21,631 bases of DNA, taken from RYN-433 sp036558265 (GTDB lineage: Bacteria > Planctomycetota > Phycisphaerae > Tepidisphaerales > Tepidisphaeraceae). The stretch is from contig DATBFY010000415.1 of NCBI GenBank assembly GCA_036558265.1, forward strand, positions 1-21,631, written 5' to 3'. How positions within the stretch are numbered: position 1 is the first letter of the stretch; the number at the start of each line of letters is the position of its first letter. Position numbers and translations under genes: made by a program. Below are positions 1 to 6,182 of the stretch, piece after piece. The notes below the pieces were generated by a model. The model saw only the letters and a list, made by a program, of their open reading frames with translations, did no database searches and had not been told where the DNA came from.

Positions 1-505
1 TGAGGCTGACCGTCACCTGCCGCTCGAACTCGTGTGCCTTGTGGCGGCGCAGCTCGACGGTGTTGGCGCGCTCGACTTCAGTGGCGAAGAGGACCAGCGG
101 GCCGCTAGTCACGTGCGGCTCGGCGAAGAAGTTCCCGCCGCCCGCCAGTCCCAGCGCGAAGCGCGAGTTGGGTTCCTCGGGGGAGACGACCGGCTCGAGG
201 CCGGTGCGCGCCGCCAGGCGCTCCATCGCGGACCAGAAGGGCTGGCGATCGAGGTCGAGGGTGACGGGCGGGAGGGGCGTCTTGTCGAGCAGGTCCGGGG
301 GAGACAGGGGGATCGTAGCCCCGGCCTGCTTTGAGAATTCCTTGATCACTTGATCCGCCGGCATGCGCCGGGCGTGGATCGTGACGGTGACGGGACGCGT
401 GGATGCGCCAGGGCCGGGCACGTCAGCGCGGCCGATACGCGCGAGCGGTAGCAAACCAAGGATCGAGCCGCTGAAGAAGATGAGGTGAACCGCGCGTCGC
501 GTCAT
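1..505 (-). CDS. Secreted protein of unknown function, STN-like N-terminus (partial, 3' end outside window)
   Basis: An open frame from the ATG at 505 reads 168 codons to the window edge with no stop, so the C-terminus is missing. Residues 1-24 look like a signal sequence (MTRR, then a hydrophobic run LIFFSGSILGLLPLA, then a polar stretch). The next roughly 100 residues align by eye with the neighbouring gene at 576-1718: TVTI versus TVTL, a helix ending in KQAG versus RQAG, and DLDRQPFW versus DLKDQPFW. That pattern of a beta strand, a helix with xQAG, then a strand and a helix starting PFW resembles the small STN-like fold at the N-terminus of secretins, but this is my inference. The gene lies 70 bp downstream of its paralog in the same direction, so the two probably share a transcript. 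No function is assigned. Confidence 0.75.
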   Translation of the reverse strand, partial: MTRRAVHLIFFSGSILGLLPLARIGRADVPGPGASTRPVTVTIHARRMPADQVIKEFSKQAGATIPLSPPDLLDKTPLPPVTLDLDRQPFWSAMERLAARTGLEPVVSPEEPNSRFALGLAGGGNFFAEPHVTSGPLVLFATEVERANTVELRRHKAHEFERQVTVSL

Positions 506-575
506 GCCATGCCATCCACGCGCATATCGTACCACGGTTGCACCAGCGACGACCGTAAAGGACCTGCGCCAGGTC

Positions 576-1718
576 TCACGGCACCGGGAGGTCCTTGAAC
601 TCGAAGGTCAGCGGCAGGTCGGTCGTCTGGGTCGGGATTTCCCAGATTAGTTTTACCGGCTTGCCGATGCGGGAGACGCCGGGGGCTTCCCTGGGGAACT
701 TGAAGACGTAGGTGGACTCGTCGCTGCGGCCGCCCAGGCCGAAGGCGTGGGAGAAGATGGTTTTGCCGTCGGCGTCCACGAGGCGCAGGGCGTTGCCGGG
801 GAAGGTGGTGTTCTCCCACTGCTCGCGCGGGATCGATTCGCCGCGGGCGAAGCTCACGGTCGCCTCGTACTGCTCGGTGGTGCGGCGAAGTTCCTTGAGC
901 ACGATCTTGCGTCCGGCGACGTCGCGCGTGACGTTCCTGGCGGTCAGGGGGTCGGGGATCTCGATGGTCTGGGACTTGGTTTGCGCCACGAACCTGGCCG
1001 ACGCGCGAAGCGTCGTGATCCGCGTGCCGGCGGCAGCAGCGCCGTCCTTCGGATATTCGAGGTTCGCCTGGATGGGGTAGACCCAGGACGTGACGAAGTT
1101 GAGCCGCGCGTCGGCAGCGGCCTCCTTGGGGACCAGCGAGTTGCCCTTGTCGTCCACCGCCTGTTCGACCTTGGCTGAGAGCGACCCGCGCAGGAGGCGG
1201 AAGCGCGGCTCACAGAAGACGCTGAAGCGTGCGAAGAAGGTTCGCTGCGCGTCGTTGGGCTTGCGCATGTCCACGATGCTCTGGCGCTCCAGGCCGATCA
1301 GGCTGACCAGGAACGGGCCGCTGGCGAGGGTCGGGTATTTCGTCCAGTCCTGGTTATCGCGGCAGAGGACGACCTGCGGGTTTGCGGTGTCGGTCGCGTA
1401 CTTGAGCGAGATGCCCGCCTTGCCGCACGCCTCCTTCATCGCGACCCAGAAGGGCTGGTCCTTCAGGTCGATGCTGATCGGCGCGCCGGGGCTGGCGGTC
1501 CACAGGTCCTTCGGTTGGGTGACGAACTCCTGTCCGGCCTGCCGCGCGAGCTGGTCGAAGACGTCCTTCTGCGGCGCTTTGTCGAACTTGAGCGTGACCG
1601 TCGTCGCCCTGGTGACGTCGCCGTAGTCTTTCGTGGCCTGAGCCCGCGCGACTGCTGCGACGGCGCTGACCAGGAGAAGCGTGAGCAGATGGGGGCCGGC
1701 AGATCGGAAGGCGGACAT
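576..1718 (-). CDS. Secreted protein of unknown function, paralog of the 1-505 gene
   Basis: 380 residues. Residues 1-27 form a signal peptide (LLTLLLVSAVAAVARAQA, possible cleavage after ARA or AQA), so export to periplasm or cell surface is expected. Residues 40-120 hold the STN-like unit shared with the downstream partial gene (TVTLKFDKAP, LARQAGQEF, SIDLKDQPFW). The middle and C-terminal parts look like beta-rich domains and finish with a VKLIWEIPT...FEFKDLPVP ending that I associate with large families of uncharacterised planctomycete proteins. No catalytic motif is visible. The ATG at 1718 is supported by the signal peptide and by a promoter-like sequence 10 bases upstream. The gene follows the ubiquitin-like locus in the same direction after 213 bp, and the separate promoter candidate argues that it is not part of that operon. 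Confidence 0.8.
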   Translation of the reverse strand: MSAFRSAGPHLLTLLLVSAVAAVARAQATKDYGDVTRATTVTLKFDKAPQKDVFDQLARQAGQEFVTQPKDLWTASPGAPISIDLKDQPFWVAMKEACGKAGISLKYATDTANPQVVLCRDNQDWTKYPTLASGPFLVSLIGLERQSIVDMRKPNDAQRTFFARFSVFCEPRFRLLRGSLSAKVEQAVDDKGNSLVPKEAAADARLNFVTSWVYPIQANLEYPKDGAAAAGTRITTLRASARFVAQTKSQTIEIPDPLTARNVTRDVAGRKIVLKELRRTTEQYEATVSFARGESIPREQWENTTFPGNALRLVDADGKTIFSHAFGLGGRSDESTYVFKFPREAPGVSRIGKPVKLIWEIPTQTTDLPLTFEFKDLPVP

Positions 1719-1727
1719 GGCGGGCGC

Positions 1728-1756
1728 AGTATACTGGGCGGCCTATCGGACGTCAC
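1728..1756 (-). promoter_or_regulatory. Candidate sigma70-type promoter for the secreted-protein pair
   Basis: On the minus strand GTGACG (1756-1751) lies 17 bp before TATACT (1733-1728), which is 4/6 and 5/6 to the usual -35 and -10 hexamers. The predicted start would be near 1721, only a few bases before the ATG at 1718, so the transcript would be leaderless or nearly so. Motif matching by eye only. Confidence 0.35.
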
Positions 1757-1812
1757 ATGAACAGGGAGACCGGGTGATGCCAGGGGCGTGGCTATGAATT
1801 GAGGCAGAACGC

Positions 1813-1860
1813 CACCGCTGTCGCGCGGTGCCTACATCGTCCCGGGTTCCCGCAACCGGG
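1813..1860 (-). terminator. Possible hairpins after the E2 gene
   Basis: Two small inverted repeats lie in the 213-bp gap after the E2 stop: CACCGC/GCGGTG (1813-1830) and CCCGGGTT/AACCGGG with one bulge (1841-1860). There is no T-run, so rho-independent termination is not clear. The rest of 1719-1931 shows nothing further I can name apart from the promoter candidate at its left end. Confidence 0.2.
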
Positions 1861-1931
1861 CCACCCCCGGTGCGTCGGGAGGTGAGGGCGATCGGCGACG
1901 AAATGGTCAGGCCCAGATAGTCTGCGGGCCG

Positions 1932-2594
1932 CTACTCCAGCTCCGCGGGGCGGATCGTCCGCGGGTCGATCGGGAGCCGGTCGGGATTCAGGTCGGCCCA
2001 CATCGCGGCGTAGGCGTCCAGCGGGCTCTTGATGTTGTAGGCCTGGTACGCCAGCATCTCGCCGATGCGGACGACCAGGTCCACCAGGCGCTCGCCGGCG
2101 GTCCAGTGGTCGCCGACGCAGATGTGGCTGGGATCGATGTTGGGGTGGTAGACGGGCGTGAGCATGCGGCACTTGGGGGAGATGCGCGGGTAGTCGGCGG
2201 TGAGCTGGATCTCGACGCGGTGGACGCCGCGCTCCTGCGGGCGCTCGGGGTCGTCGCCGGGCGCGAGGCCCTGCACGTAATACTCGATGCGGTACAGGTC
2301 GGGCGGGTCGCCGCGGGTCTCCAGGATGCGGACGATCGGCCAGCGCCGGAACGCCTCGGCCATGTGCTGCGCGTCGGCGATCAGTCGGCGCGTGCGCATT
2401 GGCAGGTGGGCCAGGCTCGGCTCGGGCTGGGGCTGGGGCTCGACGGCGACCGGCTGGGGTGTCGGCGTCTGGACCGGAACCGCTGCCGGGACGCGCAGCG
2501 ACGCCCCGCATGCCTTGCACTTGGCCGTGCGGCCGGCGAATTGCTCGGGCACGCGGAATGCCTTGGCGCAGTTGGGGCAGTTGAACTCGATCAT
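1932..2594 (-). CDS. Ubiquitin-conjugating enzyme E2-like protein with N-terminal zinc ribbon
   Basis: 220 residues from the ATG at 2594. Residues 1-35 are a zinc ribbon (C6, C9, C26, C29) of the MJ0042-like type, starting FNCPNCAKAFRVP. A Pro/Gln-rich linker (about 38-62) follows. Residues 66-205 form a UBC fold: DYPRISPKCRMLTP matches the strand region before the active site, then VYHPNIDP has the E2 HPN triad (H150-P151-N152), and C159 in HICVGDHW sits seven residues later where the catalytic cysteine is expected. The helix DLVVRIGEMLAYQAYNIKSPLD resembles the E2 post-active-site helix and its Pro-rich crossover. The likely role is to accept the Ub-like protein from the E1 as a thioester on C159 and pass it to a target. 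The gene is last in the locus, 14 bp after the RING gene. E2 family membership is very likely; targets are unknown. Confidence 0.93.
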   Translation of the reverse strand: MIEFNCPNCAKAFRVPEQFAGRTAKCKACGASLRVPAAVPVQTPTPQPVAVEPQPQPEPSLAHLPMRTRRLIADAQHMAEAFRRWPIVRILETRGDPPDLYRIEYYVQGLAPGDDPERPQERGVHRVEIQLTADYPRISPKCRMLTPVYHPNIDPSHICVGDHWTAGERLVDLVVRIGEMLAYQAYNIKSPLDAYAAMWADLNPDRLPIDPRTIRPAELE

Positions 2595-2608
2595 CGCGGC
2601 GGTGTTAG

Positions 2609-3757
2609 TCACCTCTTGAGGAGCGTCTCCCACACGCGCACGCCCTTCCACCAGAACATCGACATGCCGTACCCCGCGACCGTGCCCGCGATCGCGACCA
2701 GGATCGCCAGCGCCACGACCGACTTCCGCCGCGCCTTGCCCATCACCAGGAATACCAGGGCGACCAGAAGGATCGCCGCCGACGGGATCCCGAACCCCAG
2801 CACGCTCAGGAACATCGCCACGAACGACAGCGCCAGCAGCACCGATTCCCACGGGAAGCCGGCGGACGGCGGGGCGTTGAGGTACCGCTCGTAATCGACC
2901 GGTCGGGCCGGCGGCTCGGCGAGCGCCTGCTGCGCGGCGGACGGGTCGGGCGGGGCGAGCACGTTCACCTGGTCGCAGCCGTAGGCACTGCAGCCGTAAT
3001 TCTCCTGCCAGCACTGTGCGTGGAACGTCAGGCTGCAGGATGGGCAGGAGATGCGCTCGTCGCCTGGGCGGATGGGCGTCTGGCAGATGGAGCAGATCTC
3101 GGTCTGTGCCGCGGCGGCGGGCGCTGGCGAAACCTCGGTCGTGGTTGTCGTCGCGGTGGCGGCCTGGGCGACCGCCATACGTGCCGGGGGCGCGCCGGCG
3201 GTGATTGGTGCGCGGCCCAGGCTCGGCGGCTTGCGGGTGGGCGCCGCGGGCAGGTCGCCCGTGGGCGTGATCGGCCGCGCGGTCTGGCCCGACTTGTGCG
3301 GCACGACCAGGCGCTGCCCGCAGTACCGGCAGCGCCCGGCCGCCCCCGCCAGGTCGGCGGTCACCCACATCGGGCCGCCACAGGGGCAATCGAAGTAGAT
3401 CCCGCCGTCGTACGGGTCGGCCGCGGGGGGAGAGGGCGGGGGCTCGATCGCCGCGACGTCGGCGGGCAGTGCGCCGGCGTCCAGGTAGGTGAGGGTCGTC
3501 GGGCCGACACGGATCTCGTCCCCGTCCACCAGCGCGCGGGGCGATTTGACGGGATCGCGGTTGACCTGCGTGCCCACGCGCGAGCCGGCGTCGAACAGCA
3601 CGTGACGCCCGTCCCGCGGACCGATCCAGGCGTGGATGCGCGAGACGGCCGGGTCCGGCACCATGATGGTGTTGAACGGCCGGCGCCCGATGAGCACGCG
3701 CCCGCTCAAGACCAGGCCTTTGGGGTGCTCGGGATGATTGACGATCAGGATCGGCAT
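2609..3757 (-). CDS. FHA / zinc-ribbon / RING-like membrane protein, candidate E3
   Basis: 382 residues. Residues 1-92 are an FHA domain (LIGRRPFNTI, then VSRIHAWIG with S39, R40, H42, and VDGDEIRVG), expected to bind phosphothreonine. C124, C126, C143 and C146 form a short zinc ribbon. A Pro/Ala/Thr-rich linker (about 155-218) leads to a binuclear zinc finger of RING type: C222, C225, C238, C241, H246, C249, C256, C261, including FHAQCWQENYGC, typical of the prokaryotic RING family. Residues 303-366 contain two or three hydrophobic helices. In this setting the RING module would be the natural E2-recruiting ligase, anchored in the membrane and directed by a phosphorylated partner; ligase activity is inferred. 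The gene lies 14 bp before the E2 gene, so the pair is almost certainly co-transcribed. It is separated from the upstream membrane FHA gene by 187 bp holding two repeats. Confidence 0.9.
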   Translation of the reverse strand: MPILIVNHPEHPKGLVLSGRVLIGRRPFNTIMVPDPAVSRIHAWIGPRDGRHVLFDAGSRVGTQVNRDPVKSPRALVDGDEIRVGPTTLTYLDAGALPADVAAIEPPPSPPAADPYDGGIYFDCPCGGPMWVTADLAGAAGRCRYCGQRLVVPHKSGQTARPITPTGDLPAAPTRKPPSLGRAPITAGAPPARMAVAQAATATTTTTEVSPAPAAAAQTEICSICQTPIRPGDERISCPSCSLTFHAQCWQENYGCSAYGCDQVNVLAPPDPSAAQQALAEPPARPVDYERYLNAPPSAGFPWESVLLALSFVAMFLSVLGFGIPSAAILLVALVFLVMGKARRKSVVALAILVAIAGTVAGYGMSMFWWKGVRVWETLLKR

Positions 3758-3778
3758 GAAACGTCTGGCGCGGGCAAC

Positions 3779-3802
3779 GGCGAGGCCGCTTCAGCGGCTG
3801 GG
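3779..3802. repeat. Short hairpin repeat, copy 1
   Basis: GGCGAGGCCGCTTCAGCGGC followed by TGGG. It contains the palindrome GCCGCT-TC-AGCGGC. The same 24 bases occur with one change at 5298-5321, so the two copies bracket the membrane FHA gene. Confidence 0.7.
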
Positions 3803-3870
3803 ATACTCCATCAGGGCGGCGATTGTCGGGCGGGCAACGCTTGTTGGCAACCACTGGCGCGGACGCCGTG

Positions 3871-3937
3871 CTCCCTCTCCCGGCCGCGACCTAGGGCATC
3901 CATTCGCCGATCGGCGTGACGCGGCTGGGAGAGGGAG
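3871..3937. repeat. REP-like inverted repeat between the two FHA genes
   Basis: Left arm CTCCCTCTCCCGGCCGCG (3871-3888) pairs with right arm CGCGGCTGGGAGAGGGAG (3920-3937) at 17 of 18 positions. The 31-base loop contains the palindrome GCCGATCGGC (3906-3915). The arms resemble the GGGAGAGGG-type intergenic repeats seen in many bacterial genomes. It lies just after the stop of the membrane FHA gene (3945) and could act as a transcript end or RNA-stability element. Confidence 0.7.
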
Positions 3938-3944
3938 AACGCCC

Positions 3945-5249
3945 TCACCCCGCCTTCACCTTCTCCTGGAAGAGGAAGATCGTCCGCCCCATTTGCACCT
4001 GGTCGCCGCTGCGCAGGCGGTGCAGGGTGATCGGCCGGCCGTTGACGAAGGTCGGCGAGCCCAGCGGCAGGTTCTCCAGGTCGAACCCGCCCGGCACGAC
4101 GTGCACCGCCGCGTGGCGACGTCCGATCATCGGATCCTTGAACAGGTAGACGTGGCAGTCGGGGCTTGCGCCGATGTACGTCGTCGCGCGGTACAGGATG
4201 AACTGCTTACCGGCGATGAAGCCCTGCGTCACCTTGAGCCAGCCGGTCTTGGCGGCGTTCTCGATGAGGCCCGTCGCCACGCCCGCGACCAGTCCGATCG
4301 CGACGGTGGCGACGGCGCGCGCGAGCATCGCCGCGCCCGCGGGGGACGTGAAGCGCGCGCCCACGATTGCCAGCGGCGCGAGGAGCAAGCCGCCGACCAG
4401 GCCCCCGACCAGCCCGCCCACCAGCCCGGCGCCCAGCTTCTTGAAGCTCCGCATGAGCACGCCCGGCGCGATCATGAGGAACAGGCCGACCACGCCGTAC
4501 TTGATCGCGTTGGCGAGCATCTGCCGGACCGTCGCGAGCTGTTCCGCGCCCGATTCGCTGGTTCCCCCCAGCGCCTGGTGCAGGCGATCGACGAACAGCG
4601 AGACGATGACGCCGCCGAACAGGCCCAGCATCGCCCCCACCGCCCCGTTGATCATCACGCCGTGCAGGTTGCGGTCGACCAGCGGCTCGGCGACGGCCAG
4701 GCAGAACGCGACCAGCATCCCGATCAGGCCGTACGCCAGCACCTTGGCGATGAACGCCTGCATGTCGTAGGACGAGTGTTGGCGGGCGATCTCGGCCTGC
4801 TTTTCGCGGTTGGTCAGGCGGTCGTCGCGCAGGATCTGGAAGTAGGGGTTGTCGGCGGCGGATTCCTGGAGCGTCATGATCTGCACGTTCGCGGTCGCGC
4901 GGTCGATGCCGGCGGCGAAACGCCGGCGAACCGACAGCACCGCGTCCCACTTCTCCTGCGCATCGGCGAGCTGCGCCAGGTACGCGCTGCGCGTCAGCGG
5001 CTTGAGCTGGATCAATTCCCCCGCGCCCCAGGCCAGGAGACCGCCGAGCAGCCCGAAGACCGCCATCGTGAAGACCGTGTTGTACCAGATCGACGTCCGC
5101 TGGCGGCTCCGCAGCTCTTGGGCGTTCATCCGCAGGGCCGGGGAGACGTAGGCGTCCTCGCGGCTCTTGAGTTCCTGCTCGCGCAGGCGGGCGTCCACCT
5201 CCGGGCTGTTGATCTCCTCCCAGGTAACGATGATCTTCTCGCGGGTCAT
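3945..5249 (-). CDS. Multi-pass membrane protein with C-terminal FHA domain
   Basis: 434 residues from the ATG at 5249; a GTG directly before it (5252) would add one residue. Residues 1-55 are polar, followed by a first membrane helix (about 57-78), a charged soluble segment (85-165) and about five further hydrophobic stretches (168-188, 196-222, 252-268, 275-299, 308-330), including a VGGLVGGLVGG repeat suited to helix packing. Residues 338-430 are an FHA domain (YRATTYIGASPDC, IGRRHAAV, FVNGRPI, LRSGDQVQMG). The protein probably scaffolds a membrane complex and binds a phosphothreonine peptide on the cytoplasmic side. It lies inside the ubiquitin-like locus between the JAMM and RING genes, with hairpin repeats in the gaps on both sides. 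I know of no enzyme activity for this architecture; the role in conjugation is inferred from position. Confidence 0.85.
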   Translation of the reverse strand: MTREKIIVTWEEINSPEVDARLREQELKSREDAYVSPALRMNAQELRSRQRTSIWYNTVFTMAVFGLLGGLLAWGAGELIQLKPLTRSAYLAQLADAQEKWDAVLSVRRRFAAGIDRATANVQIMTLQESAADNPYFQILRDDRLTNREKQAEIARQHSSYDMQAFIAKVLAYGLIGMLVAFCLAVAEPLVDRNLHGVMINGAVGAMLGLFGGVIVSLFVDRLHQALGGTSESGAEQLATVRQMLANAIKYGVVGLFLMIAPGVLMRSFKKLGAGLVGGLVGGLVGGLLLAPLAIVGARFTSPAGAAMLARAVATVAIGLVAGVATGLIENAAKTGWLKVTQGFIAGKQFILYRATTYIGASPDCHVYLFKDPMIGRRHAAVHVVPGGFDLENLPLGSPTFVNGRPITLHRLRSGDQVQMGRTIFLFQEKVKAG

Positions 5250-5297
5250 CACAGGCGGGGGATTCTACTGTCGGGCGTACGGCGCGCGAAATTTCCC

Positions 5298-5321
5298 GGC
5301 GAGGCCGCTTCAACGGCTGGG
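5298..5321. repeat. Short hairpin repeat, copy 2
   Basis: Matches 3779-3802 at 23 of 24 bases. The single change (G to A) turns one stem pair into a G-U wobble on the minus-strand RNA, so the hairpin still forms. It lies in the 78-bp gap between the JAMM and membrane FHA genes. Confidence 0.7.
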
Positions 5322-5330
5322 CTGGGGTGT

Positions 5331-6182
5331 TTAATACCTCACCGGACGACTGGTCGGATCGTCCGACGGAAGGTTAATCGGCGGCGGCGCGTGCCTGCGT
5401 TGCATCAAATTCGGCAGGAGCGCGGTCACGATAAGCGGCCACGCCAGCGCCAATAATCCGATCGCCGCCAGCAGCGTCAGGATCAACCGCTGACGCCGCT
5501 CGATCGATTCCAGGCGGGCGTCGTACTGCGTCAGGTCGCCGGCCGCCCCGCCGGTCATCCCCAGCACCTGTTTTGCCTGATCCACGATCGTCGTGACCTC
5601 CTCCGGGGGCGCGTCGGCCTCCACCAGGAAGCGATCCGTGTCGGGCTTGCCCTGCTTCCACAGGAACATGCCCTCCTCTTTGGCCTTGGGGTCGTAGACC
5701 AGCGCCACCTGCCACGGCTCGGGGAAGAAGTTCTCCTGGATGAACAGGTCCATGTCCGAGAGGAAGATCCCGAACCCCGGGTGCGTGTGATACCACCCCA
5801 GGATCCGGCGATCCGGGAAATCGCGGTCCATCACCCCCTGGATGTGCGTCCAGGTGTCGGCGGTGAACGTCACCTGCGCCGCGCGGCCGGTCGCGTGGTT
5901 TCCCTCGATCGCATGCTCGACGTAAAGCCATGGCCCCGACGCATCGTGATGCACGTTACCCACGAGCACGCCGCAGACCTCGATCTCCTGCGCCCCCTGC
6001 CCGTGGCGATGGATCTGGTTCAACACCGATTGGCGGATGACCACCTGATACCGGTTCAGGCGCTCGCCCGCGAACTTCGGCGGCAATTCACGCCGGCTCC
6101 AGTCTGAGATGACGATCTGCGACGCGTCGCGCGGCGCCGCCCCTTGCGGCGCGACCTCGTCGATCGTGGCCTTGGCAGTCAT
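5331..6182 (-). CDS. JAB/JAMM metalloprotease with C-terminal membrane anchor (candidate deubiquitinase-like enzyme)
   Basis: 283 residues. The JAMM zinc site is complete: E68 in EVCGVLVG, H132-T-H134-P in GWYHTHPGFG, S142 and D145 in LSDMDLF, which fits H-x-H-x7-S-x2-D. The domain covers about residues 45-185. A short coiled-coil-like charged segment (DARLESIERRQR) leads to one hydrophobic helix (233-257) and a short Pro-rich tail, so the enzyme is probably tail-anchored with the catalytic domain in the cytoplasm. The expected role is zinc-dependent cleavage of isopeptide bonds made by the neighbouring E1 and E2. Because the Ub-like protein already ends in glycine, removal from targets is a likelier job than precursor processing. 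The ATG overlaps the E1 stop as ATGA (6182-6179), indicating translational coupling to the E1. Confidence 0.93.
   Translation of the reverse strand: MTAKATIDEVAPQGAAPRDASQIVISDWSRRELPPKFAGERLNRYQVVIRQSVLNQIHRHGQGAQEIEVCGVLVGNVHHDASGPWLYVEHAIEGNHATGRAAQVTFTADTWTHIQGVMDRDFPDRRILGWYHTHPGFGIFLSDMDLFIQENFFPEPWQVALVYDPKAKEEGMFLWKQGKPDTDRFLVEADAPPEEVTTIVDQAKQVLGMTGGAAGDLTQYDARLESIERRQRLILTLLAAIGLLALAWPLIVTALLPNLMQRRHAPPPINLPSDDPTSRPVRY

Noticed and set aside
2595..3854. Open frame joined in front of the E2 gene on the minus strand
   Set aside because: It is a different frame of the FHA-RING gene. The E2 zinc ribbon starts right after the ATG at 2594, so the longer protein is not real.
3738..5456. 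Long plus-strand open frame of 572 codons opposite the FHA genes
   Set aside because: Arg/His/Asp-rich text without domains; it is the antisense of a clear membrane protein and crosses repeats. Long antisense frames are expected in GC-rich DNA.
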